36,553 nt of DNA, from NCBI GenBank assembly GCA_025351965.1, contig JANXUX010000274.1, positions 1 through 36,553 of the forward strand. Direction: 5' to 3'. Position 1 is the stretch's first letter, and every line of letters starts with the position of its first letter. This stretch comes from Actinomycetes bacterium (GTDB taxonomy: Bacteria; Actinomycetota; Acidimicrobiia; Acidimicrobiales; Ilumatobacteraceae). The position numbers and the translations under genes were made by a program. The notes beneath the pieces were generated by a model. It saw only the letters and a program-made list of their open reading frames with translations. It was not told the DNA's origin and made no database searches. Shown piece by piece: positions 1 through 8,752 of the stretch.

Positions 1-375
1 CTGATCCGACCCGATCTCACCCGCCGCATACGCCGCGGCCACCTCGGGCAGCACAGCCAACACCGCAGCGTGCTGGACCCGACGATCGGCGGAACGCTGA
101 TGACAATTCGACACCGCCTGGGTCCAGCGGGCCACACTGCGGTGACTGTCATCACGGAACGACCCGCACGCCTTGACCTCGGTGATCACCGCCGCCTGCA
201 TCGCCTCCAACCGGCGCTTCGCGCGCTCCAGGGCGAAATAGATGTCATCCGATCGGCGACACACCACCCGCAGATCAGCCAAGTCCGGCAACGAGAACAA
301 ACCATCCGCGTCCGAAACACCCGAACCCGCAACAAAAGAACCCGACAACGGGTCGACCGGAACATCGATGCTCAC
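1..375 (-). CDS. DUF222 / 13E12-type (HNH endonuclease-associated) protein, truncated by the window edge (N-terminal part only)
   Basis: Minus-strand reading MSIDVPVDPLSGSFVAGSG...DDIYFALERAKRRLEAMQAAVITEVKACGSFRDDSHRSVARWTQAVSNCHQRSADRRVQHAAVLAVLPEVAAAYAAGEIGSDQ; resembles the DUF222 N-terminus. Not in the ORF track as a complete ORF because it runs off the edge. Start is GTG at 375 or 381. Confidence 0.72.
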   Translation of the reverse strand, partial: MSIDVPVDPLSGSFVAGSGVSDADGLFSLPDLADLRVVCRRSDDIYFALERAKRRLEAMQAAVITEVKACGSFRDDSHRSVARWTQAVSNCHQRSADRRVQHAAVLAVLPEVAAAYAAGEIGSDQ

Positions 376-606
376 ACACACCACCCCCCACGAACACCAA
401 CACACGACGCCACCACCAGAACGGGCACTGACCGGGGACCACCGAAGCAGTCGAGAATGATCGGGGAAGATCAACTACCAACACCCTATCCCGAACACCC
501 GTACGAGGCAACCGATCGCTCGGATTCGTTCGATGCAGATGCAACAACCTCGCCAGGCGGGTCAGGTGCCGGGATCAACATCGCCGGTGCACGGTGCCGA
601 GATCGC

Positions 607-2076
607 TCAGCTGTTTGGGAGACGGTCGTCGGCGTGGTCGAGGTGGCGGATGGCGACGCCCGCGACGCGTCGCCTGGCGGCGAGGACGCAGCCGACACCG
701 GCGAGCAGCGCGAGCACTGCGAGGGCCTCGATCACGAGGCTGGCGGCGCCGGTCTGCGGCAGTTGCGGGCTCACGATCTGCACGACCTGACGGACGGACT
801 GACCCGTCGTGGGTTGGTACACCACGAGTGAGTGCTCGCCGAGCAGATCGGCCGGCAGGTTGACCGTCATCGAGAACGTGCCGTCCCCAGCGGCGATGCC
901 GCTGCCGAGGAGCACGGGCTCCGACGCCACGTACACCTCGACCGGGCCACCGCCAACGAGGCCCGCAGCGGACACGGTGACCTCGCCACTGCTGCCGATC
1001 AAGCCAGGAGCGCCGACCGACTCGACCGGCATCTGCAGCACCGACTGCTCGGTCAACGGACCCAACACCGTCGGAGCATCCGGCACCGTCGTCACCGCGA
1101 CTGTGTCGGGCACGACGGTTGGTTGAATGGTCGGCTGGTTCGTTGCCGGGACACCGGTCGTTTCGGGGACAGATGCAACCGTGGTCGGGCCTGACGTCGT
1201 CTCCGGGGTCGGCGCGATCGTGGTGGTCGGCGCGATCGTGGTCGTGGTCGGCGCGATCGTGGTGGTGGTGGTCGTCGTGGTCGACGTGGTGGTGGTCGTC
1301 GGATGCACGGTGACCGAGAAGGCGCGAATGGGTCGCACGGATACACCATTCGTGTTCTTCGTGACGTACAGGTTCTGACCGGTGCGGAAGTCGAGGGCGC
1401 GAGCCGAGCTGCCGCCGGCATCCGTGGAGGACCACTGGTTCGCTCCGAAGGTCCCCATTTGCGTCCCGAGCGTCGCCTGCTCGATGACGATCAACGAGAG
1501 CTCGTCGATCGACGCGAGGAACCAGTCGCTCTGGCCGCCGCCGACGTACGCGTCGGCGTAATAGGCCGCTGACGATGTCGTGTCGTCGTAGCCGAGCGCC
1601 CCGAGCGTTGTCATCATCGCCGCCGTGTTCGAGGCACCCGCGCCGATCGCAGTGCCCGTGGCGACGTTGGCCTGGGTGACAGACCAGAGCCGGCCGACGT
1701 CGGACGACGCCGGTCCGACCTCGAGGTAGTCGAACGGCAACGCGGCCTGAGCGGTGTCGGTGAGTGACACCGTCGGGGTGTAGTTCCGACACATCACGTG
1801 GTACGTCACGCAGATCGGGTTCATGTCCAGGAAGGCTCGGCTCGCGGTGAACGCACCGGTGCCCTTGACGAAGAAGACGGTGCCGCCTCCGGGACCGGTT
1901 TCACCCAGCGCGCACACGCCGCCCTCGGCGCATGTCGGCGCGGTCGGATCGACCGGCGGAGAGGCGAGGCCGCTGCCTGGACCGGCCACGAGCAGTCCGA
2001 TCGCGAACGCTCCCGCCAGTAATCCACCGACGACGGAACGGCGACGTCGGACCTCGTGAGCCATCACTTCGTGCAT
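607..2076 (-). CDS. Secreted surface protein with LPQTG sortase-type C-terminal signal, Thr/Pro-rich stalk and DUF1566-like N-terminal region
   Basis: Signal peptide-like N-terminus (RRRRSVVGGLLAGAFAIGLLVAG), CALGETGPGGGTVFFV motif, TTTTTSTTTTTTTTIAPTTTTIAP stalk, then LPQTG-hydrophobic-AARRR. Confidence 0.85.
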   Translation of the reverse strand: MHEVMAHEVRRRRSVVGGLLAGAFAIGLLVAGPGSGLASPPVDPTAPTCAEGGVCALGETGPGGGTVFFVKGTGAFTASRAFLDMNPICVTYHVMCRNYTPTVSLTDTAQAALPFDYLEVGPASSDVGRLWSVTQANVATGTAIGAGASNTAAMMTTLGALGYDDTTSSAAYYADAYVGGGQSDWFLASIDELSLIVIEQATLGTQMGTFGANQWSSTDAGGSSARALDFRTGQNLYVTKNTNGVSVRPIRAFSVTVHPTTTTTSTTTTTTTTIAPTTTTIAPTTTIAPTPETTSGPTTVASVPETTGVPATNQPTIQPTVVPDTVAVTTVPDAPTVLGPLTEQSVLQMPVESVGAPGLIGSSGEVTVSAAGLVGGGPVEVYVASEPVLLGSGIAAGDGTFSMTVNLPADLLGEHSLVVYQPTTGQSVRQVVQIVSPQLPQTGAASLVIEALAVLALLAGVGCVLAARRRVAGVAIRHLDHADDRLPNS

Positions 2077-2172
2077 TCGACATCTCCGTCGTCGTCCACG
2101 GACGCTGAATCAGTATCCACGGTAACCATCGGCGTCCCTGGTGCGCACTTGAGCAGTCGCTAACGTCTCACC

Positions 2173-2739
2173 ATGGATTCACCCGATCGCGGGACTCGCG
2201 CAGCACGCACGCCCCGCGAGGGCGGCAAACGCCACATGGTCGATGCAGCAATCGCCCTGCTCAGCGAGTTCCCGCCGGAGCAGATCACCACGCGCGACGT
2301 CGCCGATCGGGCGGGCCACCATCATCGTTTCGTGTCCGCATGGTTCGACGGCAAGGTCGGCCTGTTCCAGGCCGCCTTCGATCAGCTCGGCAACGAGGTG
2401 GCGCGATCATTGGTGTTCCCGCCCACGCGCGACGGCATCAACCCTGAGGTCGTACGTCTCGTACACCTCCTCAACTGGCTCGTCGCCCACGGCTCGCCGT
2501 CCCTCGTCGGGCCACACTCGACCCCACTGATCGACAGGGTCGAGCAGCTCTACATCGATCAGCTCGGGATCTCGGTCGAGCACGCTCGATTGTTCGCGCA
2601 GCGCATTGTCGCCAGTGCGATCTCAATGGTCCTGTTCGCCGGCGCCATCGGCGTGCAGCCAGCGGACCTGCAGCGTCACATCGCGTTCGAGCTCCGCCTC
2701 GCCAGGCTGTTCACGGCCGACCAGACCGCTCCTGCATGA
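2173..2739 (+). CDS. TetR family transcriptional regulator
   Basis: N-terminal HTH-like region ...MVDAAIALLSEFPPEQITTRDVADRAGHHHRFVSAWFDGKVGLFQAAFDQL. Confidence 0.82.
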   Translation: MDSPDRGTRAARTPREGGKRHMVDAAIALLSEFPPEQITTRDVADRAGHHHRFVSAWFDGKVGLFQAAFDQLGNEVARSLVFPPTRDGINPEVVRLVHLLNWLVAHGSPSLVGPHSTPLIDRVEQLYIDQLGISVEHARLFAQRIVASAISMVLFAGAIGVQPADLQRHIAFELRLARLFTADQTAPA

Positions 2740-2779
2740 CCGCGCCCGTCTGACTGCTCACGGCGTAGGACCCCCAGCG

Positions 2780-4369
2780 CTATGCGTCCGGCGTCGCCGG
2801 CACCTGGACCGTCGGTGGAGTCGCAGCGGGCAACTCGTTGCACGCACCGTTCGCGAACTCGCCGGCGCGCGCTGCGGTGTCCGGCAACGTCGGGACCGAC
2901 GTGTCCGTTGCGGAGAAATCGAAGACCTCGCTGAGATCGCCGCACGTCTCGCGCCGCCAGGCCGAGATGAGCGGGGCATCCACGCCGAACCGGGTCTCCA
3001 ACAGCCGCAGCAGCGAGGTGTGATCGAACACGGAGCTGTTCACCCGAGCACCGGCGGCTCCCCCTGACGGGGCCCTACGTCGGGTCCACGGTGAGGCAAT
3101 GATCGTCGGGACGCGGAAGCCGAGTCCGATCGGGACGTCAGCGACGAACTCGTCGGCGGTTCCGGGGGGCGGCGTCGGCGGTGGCAGGTGGTCGAAGAAC
3201 CCGCCGTTCTCGTCATAGGTCAGGATGAACGCCGTCGTGGCCCACAGCGACGGGTTGCCCATCACCGCGGCGAGGGCGTTGGCGGTGAAGTCCTCCCCCA
3301 CCGACGGCGCCCACGGCGGATGTTCGGAGATCACGGTCGGCGCGACGAGCCAGCTCACCTGCGGCAGATCGCCGGCCGCAGCATCCGTCGCGAACGCATC
3401 GGCGGCGCGGTTCACCATCGCGTTGTCGTAGAGCGGGTCACCTGCGCCGAGGCCTTGGTACTGGGCGAAGAACTTGACGCTGTTGTCATCGAAGTCGTCG
3501 ACCTCGTGGTACACCCGCCAACTGACACCGGCCGCCTGAAGGCGTTCCGGATACGTCTCCCAGGTGTACGCAACGCCAGAGTTGTCGATCGCCGGGCCGC
3601 CGCCCAGGCCGGCGGGATCGATGGTGCCGGTCATCGTCATGTGCCGGTTCGGGTTCGTCGGCCCGAGCACCGAACAGAAGTAGTGGTCACAGAGCGTGAA
3701 TTCATCGGCAAGCGCCCAGTAGTACGGCAGGTCCTCACGATTGAAGTAGCCGAGCGCATGGGCACCCATCGACGTCGCGAACCCGTCGTTCGCACCACGG
3801 TTCCACGCGCTGTGCTGGGCCTCCCAGGAGTGCGCGGGGTCCGGCCCACACTGCGCAGAGGTGATGGCGGAGTCGTAGCGGTACGGGATCAGGTAGCCGT
3901 CGGGATGATCCGGATACGGGTTGCGGTAGGCCCTCCCGGCTTCGGTCGACGCGAAGCCTGCGACGCCCGGCCGGGTACCGAAGTAGTGGTCGAAGCTGCG
4001 GTTCTCCTGCAGCAGGATGACGATGTGCTCGATGTCGGCCAACGACCCGACCGATGCCGTCGTGGTCGCTGTCGCGGCCGTCGCAGCCGTTTCGGGCGCC
4101 AGCGCTGTGGTTGTGGTCGGCTCGATGGTCGATGCAGGCATGGTGGTCGCGGACGCGCGTGTCGACGTGGACGGCAGCTCGGTCGTCGCCGCCGTACCGT
4201 CGTCGCCCGACGCGCAGCTCGCCAACACCGCGCCGACGGCCACTGCTCCCGCTACCGCAGCGCCTGCCGACATGAATGCACGCCGGGTCAGTGGCGTCGC
4301 GGACGGACCAGCCGATGAACCAGCCGCCGGAGTGCCGTGATCGTCGCCGTCACTCACGACATCACCCAC
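2780..4369 (-). CDS. Phosphoesterase / phospholipase C family protein, Tat-type lipoprotein signal
   Basis: TRRAFMSAGAAVAGAVAVGAVLASCAS (twin Arg plus lipobox); EHIVILLQENRSFDHYFGTRPGVAGF and LTYDENGGFFDHLPPP are phosphoesterase family motifs. Confidence 0.9.
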   Translation of the reverse strand: MGDVVSDGDDHGTPAAGSSAGPSATPLTRRAFMSAGAAVAGAVAVGAVLASCASGDDGTAATTELPSTSTRASATTMPASTIEPTTTTALAPETAATAATATTTASVGSLADIEHIVILLQENRSFDHYFGTRPGVAGFASTEAGRAYRNPYPDHPDGYLIPYRYDSAITSAQCGPDPAHSWEAQHSAWNRGANDGFATSMGAHALGYFNREDLPYYWALADEFTLCDHYFCSVLGPTNPNRHMTMTGTIDPAGLGGGPAIDNSGVAYTWETYPERLQAAGVSWRVYHEVDDFDDNSVKFFAQYQGLGAGDPLYDNAMVNRAADAFATDAAAGDLPQVSWLVAPTVISEHPPWAPSVGEDFTANALAAVMGNPSLWATTAFILTYDENGGFFDHLPPPTPPPGTADEFVADVPIGLGFRVPTIIASPWTRRRAPSGGAAGARVNSSVFDHTSLLRLLETRFGVDAPLISAWRRETCGDLSEVFDFSATDTSVPTLPDTAARAGEFANGACNELPAATPPTVQVPATPDA

Positions 4370-4372
4370 GGC

Positions 4373-5230
4373 TCACAGCCCCGTGGGCCGGTTGACGAAC
4401 CGGCCGGCCTGCGGCGAGAAGAACCAGCCGCCGCCGGCCTTGGTGCCACCGTCGACGGGAATGTTGTGGCCGGTGACGAACGACGAGAGGTCCGACGCCA
4501 GGAACAGTGCGACTCGGGCCTGGTCCTCGGGCCAGCCGAGCCGGCCGACCGGAGCCCATGACGACCACAGATGCTCATGGTCCTCACCTCCCGTGATGTA
4601 GTCGACCTGCGGGGTGTTGGTGAGGTCCGGCCCGATGCCGTTGACGCGGACGCCGTTGCGACCGAGCGACGCCGCGAGGCACGTCGTGAAGTGGGCCGCT
4701 GCCGCCTTCATCGCGCCGTAGACGGGATCGCCCGGATACCCGCGCATGCCCTCGACGGAATGAAAGTTCACGATCGACCCACTGCGCTGATCGATCATGG
4801 TGTTGATGAACGCGTGGGTCATCGAGAAGATGTGCTGCAGGTTGATGTCGTACATCGCCTTCCAGGACTCCGGCGACGACTGCGGGAAACGCACCAGCGG
4901 GCGGAAGTCGCCGACATTGTTGACGAGCACGTCGATCCGCCCGTGCGTCGCGAGGACCTCCCCCGCATAGGTGTTCACGGCCTCCGGGTCGCGCACGTCG
5001 ACGACGCGGGCCGTGACCGTCCCGCCGGCGGCGCGCACCTCGGCCTCGATGGATGCCGCACGTTCGGCATCGATCTCGGCGACCTCGACGATGGCGCCGT
5101 GCTGGGCGAACAGTCGCGAGATCGCGCCACCGATGCCATCACCGCCACCACTGATGACGGCGACCCTCCCGTCGAGGAGCCGGTTCCAGTCCTCGATCGG
5201 CGGGACGTTGGACGGGAGCTGGGTGGTCAT
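4373..5230 (-). CDS. SDR family oxidoreductase
   Basis: GGGDGIGGAISRLFAQHG cofactor motif, NNVGDF, YGAMKAAAAH active site, GIGPDLTNTP, C-terminal VDGGTKAGGGW. Confidence 0.92.
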   Translation of the reverse strand: MTTQLPSNVPPIEDWNRLLDGRVAVISGGGDGIGGAISRLFAQHGAIVEVAEIDAERAASIEAEVRAAGGTVTARVVDVRDPEAVNTYAGEVLATHGRIDVLVNNVGDFRPLVRFPQSSPESWKAMYDINLQHIFSMTHAFINTMIDQRSGSIVNFHSVEGMRGYPGDPVYGAMKAAAAHFTTCLAASLGRNGVRVNGIGPDLTNTPQVDYITGGEDHEHLWSSWAPVGRLGWPEDQARVALFLASDLSSFVTGHNIPVDGGTKAGGGWFFSPQAGRFVNRPTGL

Positions 5231-5400
5231 GCGGATCTATCCTCGGTGTTCATCGTCGGACCGTCGCCGGTCTGTGCTTCGGGCACGATCAATCGATAGC
5301 CGACATGATGCTCCGTGTCGATCATCGGACGGCGCACGTCGCTCGCCGGATTGGTACACGACCACAACACAACGCCCGCACATCCGTTACTCGGCGATCG

Positions 5401-5472
5401 CACGATGTCCGCACAGAGTTCGGGGTGGTGTGTGGCGTTCTCCCCCATGCCACCCCGAACTCGCCAATCGTG
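5401..5472. repeat. Intergenic foldback inverted repeat
   Basis: GAGTTCGGGGTGG (5416-5428) and its perfect reverse complement CCACCCCGAACTC (5450-5462), with further outer arms CACGAT (5401-5406) / ATCGTG (5467-5472). Confidence 0.75.
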
Positions 5473-5540
5473 AGGTGTTCGCGCACGTTCGAATGTCGAC
5501 TGCGCACGCTGGTCGTGTCCGCCGGTGCCAGAATCCAGGC

Positions 5541-6194
5541 GTGACACAGACCGCCGACCTGAGCCCGAGCGACCAGCAACTGCTCCGTGCAGTCACCGAC
5601 CGGCAAGCCATCACCGACCAGATCCACCGCTACTGCAGGGCGATGGATCGCATCGACGCCGAGCTCGGATACTCCGTGTGGCACAACGGTGCCGAAGCTG
5701 ACTACGGGGCCATCTTCCGCGGTACGGGGCATGCGTTCATCGACTGGGTCTGCGAGGTCCATCGCGGCATGGAGTTCCACACCCACCGGATCTCCAACAT
5801 CTCCATCGAGTTGGATGGCGACACCGCCGGTAGCGAGAGCTACGTGATGGTGACTCTGCGCTTCGCACAACGCGACCGGTTGATGCAGAGCACGTCGCAC
5901 GGCCGGTACGTGGATCGATGGTCGCGACACAACGGCCGCTGGGCGATCGATCGACGCGAGTACGTCCAGGACTTCGACGACCTCACCGAGGTCACGACGT
6001 CGGTCGTGGAACGTACCGGACGCCGCGACCGACACGATCCCTCGTACGCCGTGCTCGCCGCTGTCGGGGACCCCAGGTCGGGACTGGAGTGCCAGTCCTG
6101 CGGCGCACCGTTCGCGCGCCTGTGGCAGACGCGCGACGGGGATGCCCGTCTGTGCCCCTCGTGTGCAACGCTGCACGGCATCGGCTGCCCCTGA
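5541..6194 (+). CDS. SnoaL-like / NTF2-fold protein with a C-terminal CxxC...CxxC zinc-ribbon-like tail
   Basis: GTG start; QQLLRAVTDRQAITDQIHRYCRAMDRIDAELGYSVWHNGAEADYG...HTHRISNISIELDGDTAGSESYVMV is SnoaL-like; C-terminus ECQSCGAPFARLWQTRDGDARLCPSCATLHG. Confidence 0.8.
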   Translation: MTQTADLSPSDQQLLRAVTDRQAITDQIHRYCRAMDRIDAELGYSVWHNGAEADYGAIFRGTGHAFIDWVCEVHRGMEFHTHRISNISIELDGDTAGSESYVMVTLRFAQRDRLMQSTSHGRYVDRWSRHNGRWAIDRREYVQDFDDLTEVTTSVVERTGRRDRHDPSYAVLAAVGDPRSGLECQSCGAPFARLWQTRDGDARLCPSCATLHGIGCP

Positions 6195-6224
6195 TCGTCG
6201 CGGCGACCTGTGGCCGCCGATCAG
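6191..6224. terminator. Stem-loop between convergent genes (candidate bidirectional terminator)
   Basis: CTGATCG-TC-GCGGC-GACCTGTG-GCCGC-CGATCAG (7+5 bp with a TC bulge), overlapping the stop codon of the SnoaL-like gene. Confidence 0.5.
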
Positions 6225-6245
6225 AATCGACCGATCGCCGGCCGC

Positions 6246-6686
6246 CTAGCCGACGATCACGCCGTTCAGTTGCCTCGCCAGGCCAGCGGCAGCCTTGTCC
6301 CCGATCCGGCCGAACACGACTCGCAGGCCGAGGTCGGCCACGCTGAGCAACCCCTTGAGCTGGAGTTCCGCCTCGTAGGTGACCAACGTGACACCACCGT
6401 CGGCTCGGACCGAGATGTGATCCAGCGACGTCAGGTGTTTGCCGTCTGCCCTGGCGGAGAACTCGTGGGTCGACCATTCGATGACCTGATAGGGCAGGAC
6501 GATGTCGCGGCCCGGCCCGCGTGCTGTGACGTCGTACCGCGAACCCAACCCGGGCCCGTCGCCCAGTGTCTGGACGACTCGCTTGGTGCCCGGGTCCCAC
6601 TCTGCGAAGTTGCGCAGATCACTCATGTAGGCGAAGACGTCGTCCACAGGGCGGTCGGTGCGGACGGTGGTCGTGTAGCGGGCCAT
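6246..6686 (-). CDS. SRPBCC (START/Bet v1-like) family protein
   Basis: MARYTTTVRTDRPVDDVFAYMSDLRNFAEWDPGTKRVVQTLGDGPGLGSRYDV...; internal ATG at 6686 chosen over the longer ORF, which overlaps the divergent gene. Confidence 0.85.
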   Translation of the reverse strand: MARYTTTVRTDRPVDDVFAYMSDLRNFAEWDPGTKRVVQTLGDGPGLGSRYDVTARGPGRDIVLPYQVIEWSTHEFSARADGKHLTSLDHISVRADGGVTLVTYEAELQLKGLLSVADLGLRVVFGRIGDKAAAGLARQLNGVIVG

Positions 6687-6807
6687 GCCGTGCTGTTCCC
6701 CGCGCGGACGATCTGCACACACGGCTCGATCCGTGGCCCGGCATCGCGCGGCGGTAGCTTGCGGGCGTTCGACTGAGGTTCCGTCCGGGCGAAGGAGTGT
6801 TGCAGGC

Positions 6808-7233
6808 ATGAACCGAGACGACAAGGTCGAGATGCTGCGCCGGGTGCCGCTGTTCTCGGGCTGCACCTCCGACGAATTGCGCCAGGTGACACACCTCATG
6901 ACCGAGGTCGATGTCGAGGCCGGCCACGTCCTCGTGCGCGAGGGAGCGGGGACCCCGGAGTTCTTCATCATCGACGAGGGCACTGCGGCCGTGACCCGCC
7001 AGGGCAAGCAGATCGGTTCGGTCGGGCCCGGCGACTTCTTCGGTGAGATCTCGATCATCGACGGTGGCCCACGTACCGCCACTGTCACGGCGACGTCGCC
7101 GATGCGAATCAACGTCGCCACCCACCGCGAGTTCGTCGGCCTGCTCGACTCGGTCCCCGAGATCGCCCGCAACCTGTTGCCGACCCTGACCCGCCGTATT
7201 CGCGATGCTCGGGCGGAGAACCAGTCCGACTGA
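6808..7233 (+). CDS. Stand-alone cyclic nucleotide-binding domain protein
   Basis: MNRDDKVEMLRRVPLFSGCTSDELRQV...GPGDFFGEISIIDGGPRTATVTATSPMRI; cNMP beta-roll signature, no HTH; GGAG upstream of the ATG. Confidence 0.9.
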   Translation: MNRDDKVEMLRRVPLFSGCTSDELRQVTHLMTEVDVEAGHVLVREGAGTPEFFIIDEGTAAVTRQGKQIGSVGPGDFFGEISIIDGGPRTATVTATSPMRINVATHREFVGLLDSVPEIARNLLPTLTRRIRDARAENQSD

Positions 7234-7405
7234 CTCATGGTGCACGGAGCAGATCAGCATCGGCCGATGCAAGGTGAGAACGCCATGGCGCTCCGAAGAA
7301 GCCAACGATGTCGACGAAGGCGTTCACGAACATGCTCGATGTGCGCATGCCCTCACCGTCATGCGCAAGGCATCACACATCAACCCGAGTTGCGCTGTCC
7401 GCTCG

Positions 7406-7715
7406 TCAGCCGTCCATGAGTCGCGGATCGCCGGACACGTAGCTGCGTCCGGCCCGAATGCGTTGCACGTTCACCGTCTCGGCAACGCCCTTGAGTATTG
7501 CGTTGTCGCGCGCCGTCCGGGATGTCGACGAGGGCCCCGGTCGTTGCCGAGCCGATGATCTCGCCCGGCTCGCGCGCGTCGTACTGCTCGGTCAGAAAGT
7601 CGGGGACTTCGAAGTCGGCACCGTTCTCCATGCTCTCGATACGCGCCAGTTCCGGAACGGTGCGCACCACATCGACGGTGGCCGGCCTCAGCAGGCCGAT
7701 GCCGAGCTTTGGCGA
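7406..7715 (-). pseudogene. Frameshifted coding remnant, family unknown
   Basis: Coding-like minus frame PKLGIGLLRPATVDVVRTVPELARIESMENGADFEVPDFLTEQYDAREPGEIIGSATTGALVDIPDG continues in another frame as ARDNAILKGVAETVNVQRIRAGRSYVSGDPRLMDG*. Confidence 0.45.
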
Positions 7716-8030
7716 GCAGGCACTGCTCAGCCCGGCGGCGGTGCGTACGGCCAGCGCCGTCGCGCTCGATGCAACGGAAACCAGTTCGCTGCATCGCCGT
7801 GAGTTCGAGGGGCTGCGCGCCAGCACACCAGCGTCGCGGATGTGTATATGTGCGCAGATCTCTCGATCGAGGTGCCTCTGCGCCAGGACGACCTGGCATC
7901 GCTGGCCGGCTCGACGCGTCCCACGGCGAACCGTGTGCTCCGTTCGCTCGAGGATACCGGAGTCATCACGCTCGCTCGGGGACAGATCACCGTCGTCGAC
8001 ATCGCGGCGCTCTGCACACGTGCGCGCTGA
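7702..8030 (+). pseudogene. Frameshifted 3' remnant of a Crp/Fnr family regulator
   Basis: One frame reads FGEQALLSPAAVRTASAVALDATETSSLHRREFEGLRAST (cNMP beta-roll end); a second frame continues ...VADVYMCADLSIEVPLRQDDLASLAGSTRPTANRVLRSLEDTGVITLARGQITVVDIAALC* (Crp HTH). Confidence 0.75.
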
Positions 8031-8042
8031 TCAGGCGCCTTG

Positions 8043-8095
8043 TTGCGCCCCCGGCACGATTCGAACGTGCGACCGTCGCATGAGAAGCCCGTTCA
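8043..8095 (-). other. tRNA 3'-half-like fragment related to the tRNA-Arg at 9091-9167
   Basis: TTGCGCCCCCGGCACGATTCGAACGTGCGACCGTCGCATGAGAAGCCCG aligns with TGGCGCCCCCGGCAGGATTCGAACCTGCGACCGTCGGATTAGAAGTCCG; no matching 5' half follows. Confidence 0.7.
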
Positions 8096-8266
8096 AGGGG
8101 TTGCAGATGGCCACTCGTGACAAACCGCACGTAGTCCGCGACACACCCCGGCGGTACATGATCACCAACGGCACCTCACGCAACTGCGAATGGCGGGCAT
8201 CGAGTTGGCAGGACGCAACGGCTCGAATGCTCTCCGCGCCCGAACGCCGGATGCGCGGTCACGCCA

Positions 8267-8752
8267 TCACAGCGCCACCACGACCGCCGTCGCCGCCGGT
8301 GAGGCCGCTGCCTGCTCCATCCCGGCGAGCATTGCGCCGGCGATGACACTGAACGCGGCGGCCCATGCCTCGCGAACGTCGGCAGTGAAGAGATCCCCGA
8401 GGCCTTGCTCGAGCGTCCACAGCAGCGCAGCGCCGACGACGTCGAAGTGTTCGGGAAGCACTCCGTAGCGAACGTGTCGCGCGCCGAGCCTGACCAGGAA
8501 CGGGGCGACCTGCTCGATGTTGTCGAGCCCATCCACTACTGTTTTCACCGCTGCCATCGTCCGGGTCGCCTGCAGCGCAATGTCGTCTCCGAAGAGCGAC
8601 CGCGTCCCCGGTGCGAGCGTGAAGACTCGCTCGTAGAAGAGCAGACCGGCTGCGTCAACGATTGGCAGCACGTGCACGAAGGACGACTGGACAAGGGCGA
8701 CGTGTGCTTCGGTGATGATCGCTGCGCTCGAGGGGGTACACGTGTTGTTCAT
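8267..8752 (-). CDS. Globin family protein
   Basis: IVDAAGLLFYERVFTLAPGTRSLFG...VAPFLVRLGARHVRYGVLPEHFDVVGAALLWTLEQGLGDLFTADVREAWAAAFSVIAGAML; LGARHVRYGV holds the proximal His. The ORF opens at 8806; start taken at MNNT. Confidence 0.85.
   Translation of the reverse strand: MNNTCTPSSAAIITEAHVALVQSSFVHVLPIVDAAGLLFYERVFTLAPGTRSLFGDDIALQATRTMAAVKTVVDGLDNIEQVAPFLVRLGARHVRYGVLPEHFDVVGAALLWTLEQGLGDLFTADVREAWAAAFSVIAGAMLAGMEQAAASPAATAVVVAL

Noticed and set aside
1200-1310. GTGGTGGTC-rich tract as a possible repeat array or CRISPR
   Set aside because: It is the Thr/Pro codon run of the stalk; no spacer structure.
575-1792. 405-aa minus ORF overlapping the LPQTG gene in another frame
   Set aside because: Composition is Arg/His-rich with low-complexity RADHDHDRADHHDRAD, typical of a shadow frame of the Thr-rich coding sequence.
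6808-8030. cNMP protein and Crp HTH fragment as two halves of one interrupted gene
   Set aside because: The Crp remnant carries its own beta-roll end (FGEQALLSPAAVRTASAVALDATE), so it derives from a different gene than the complete cNMP-only protein.
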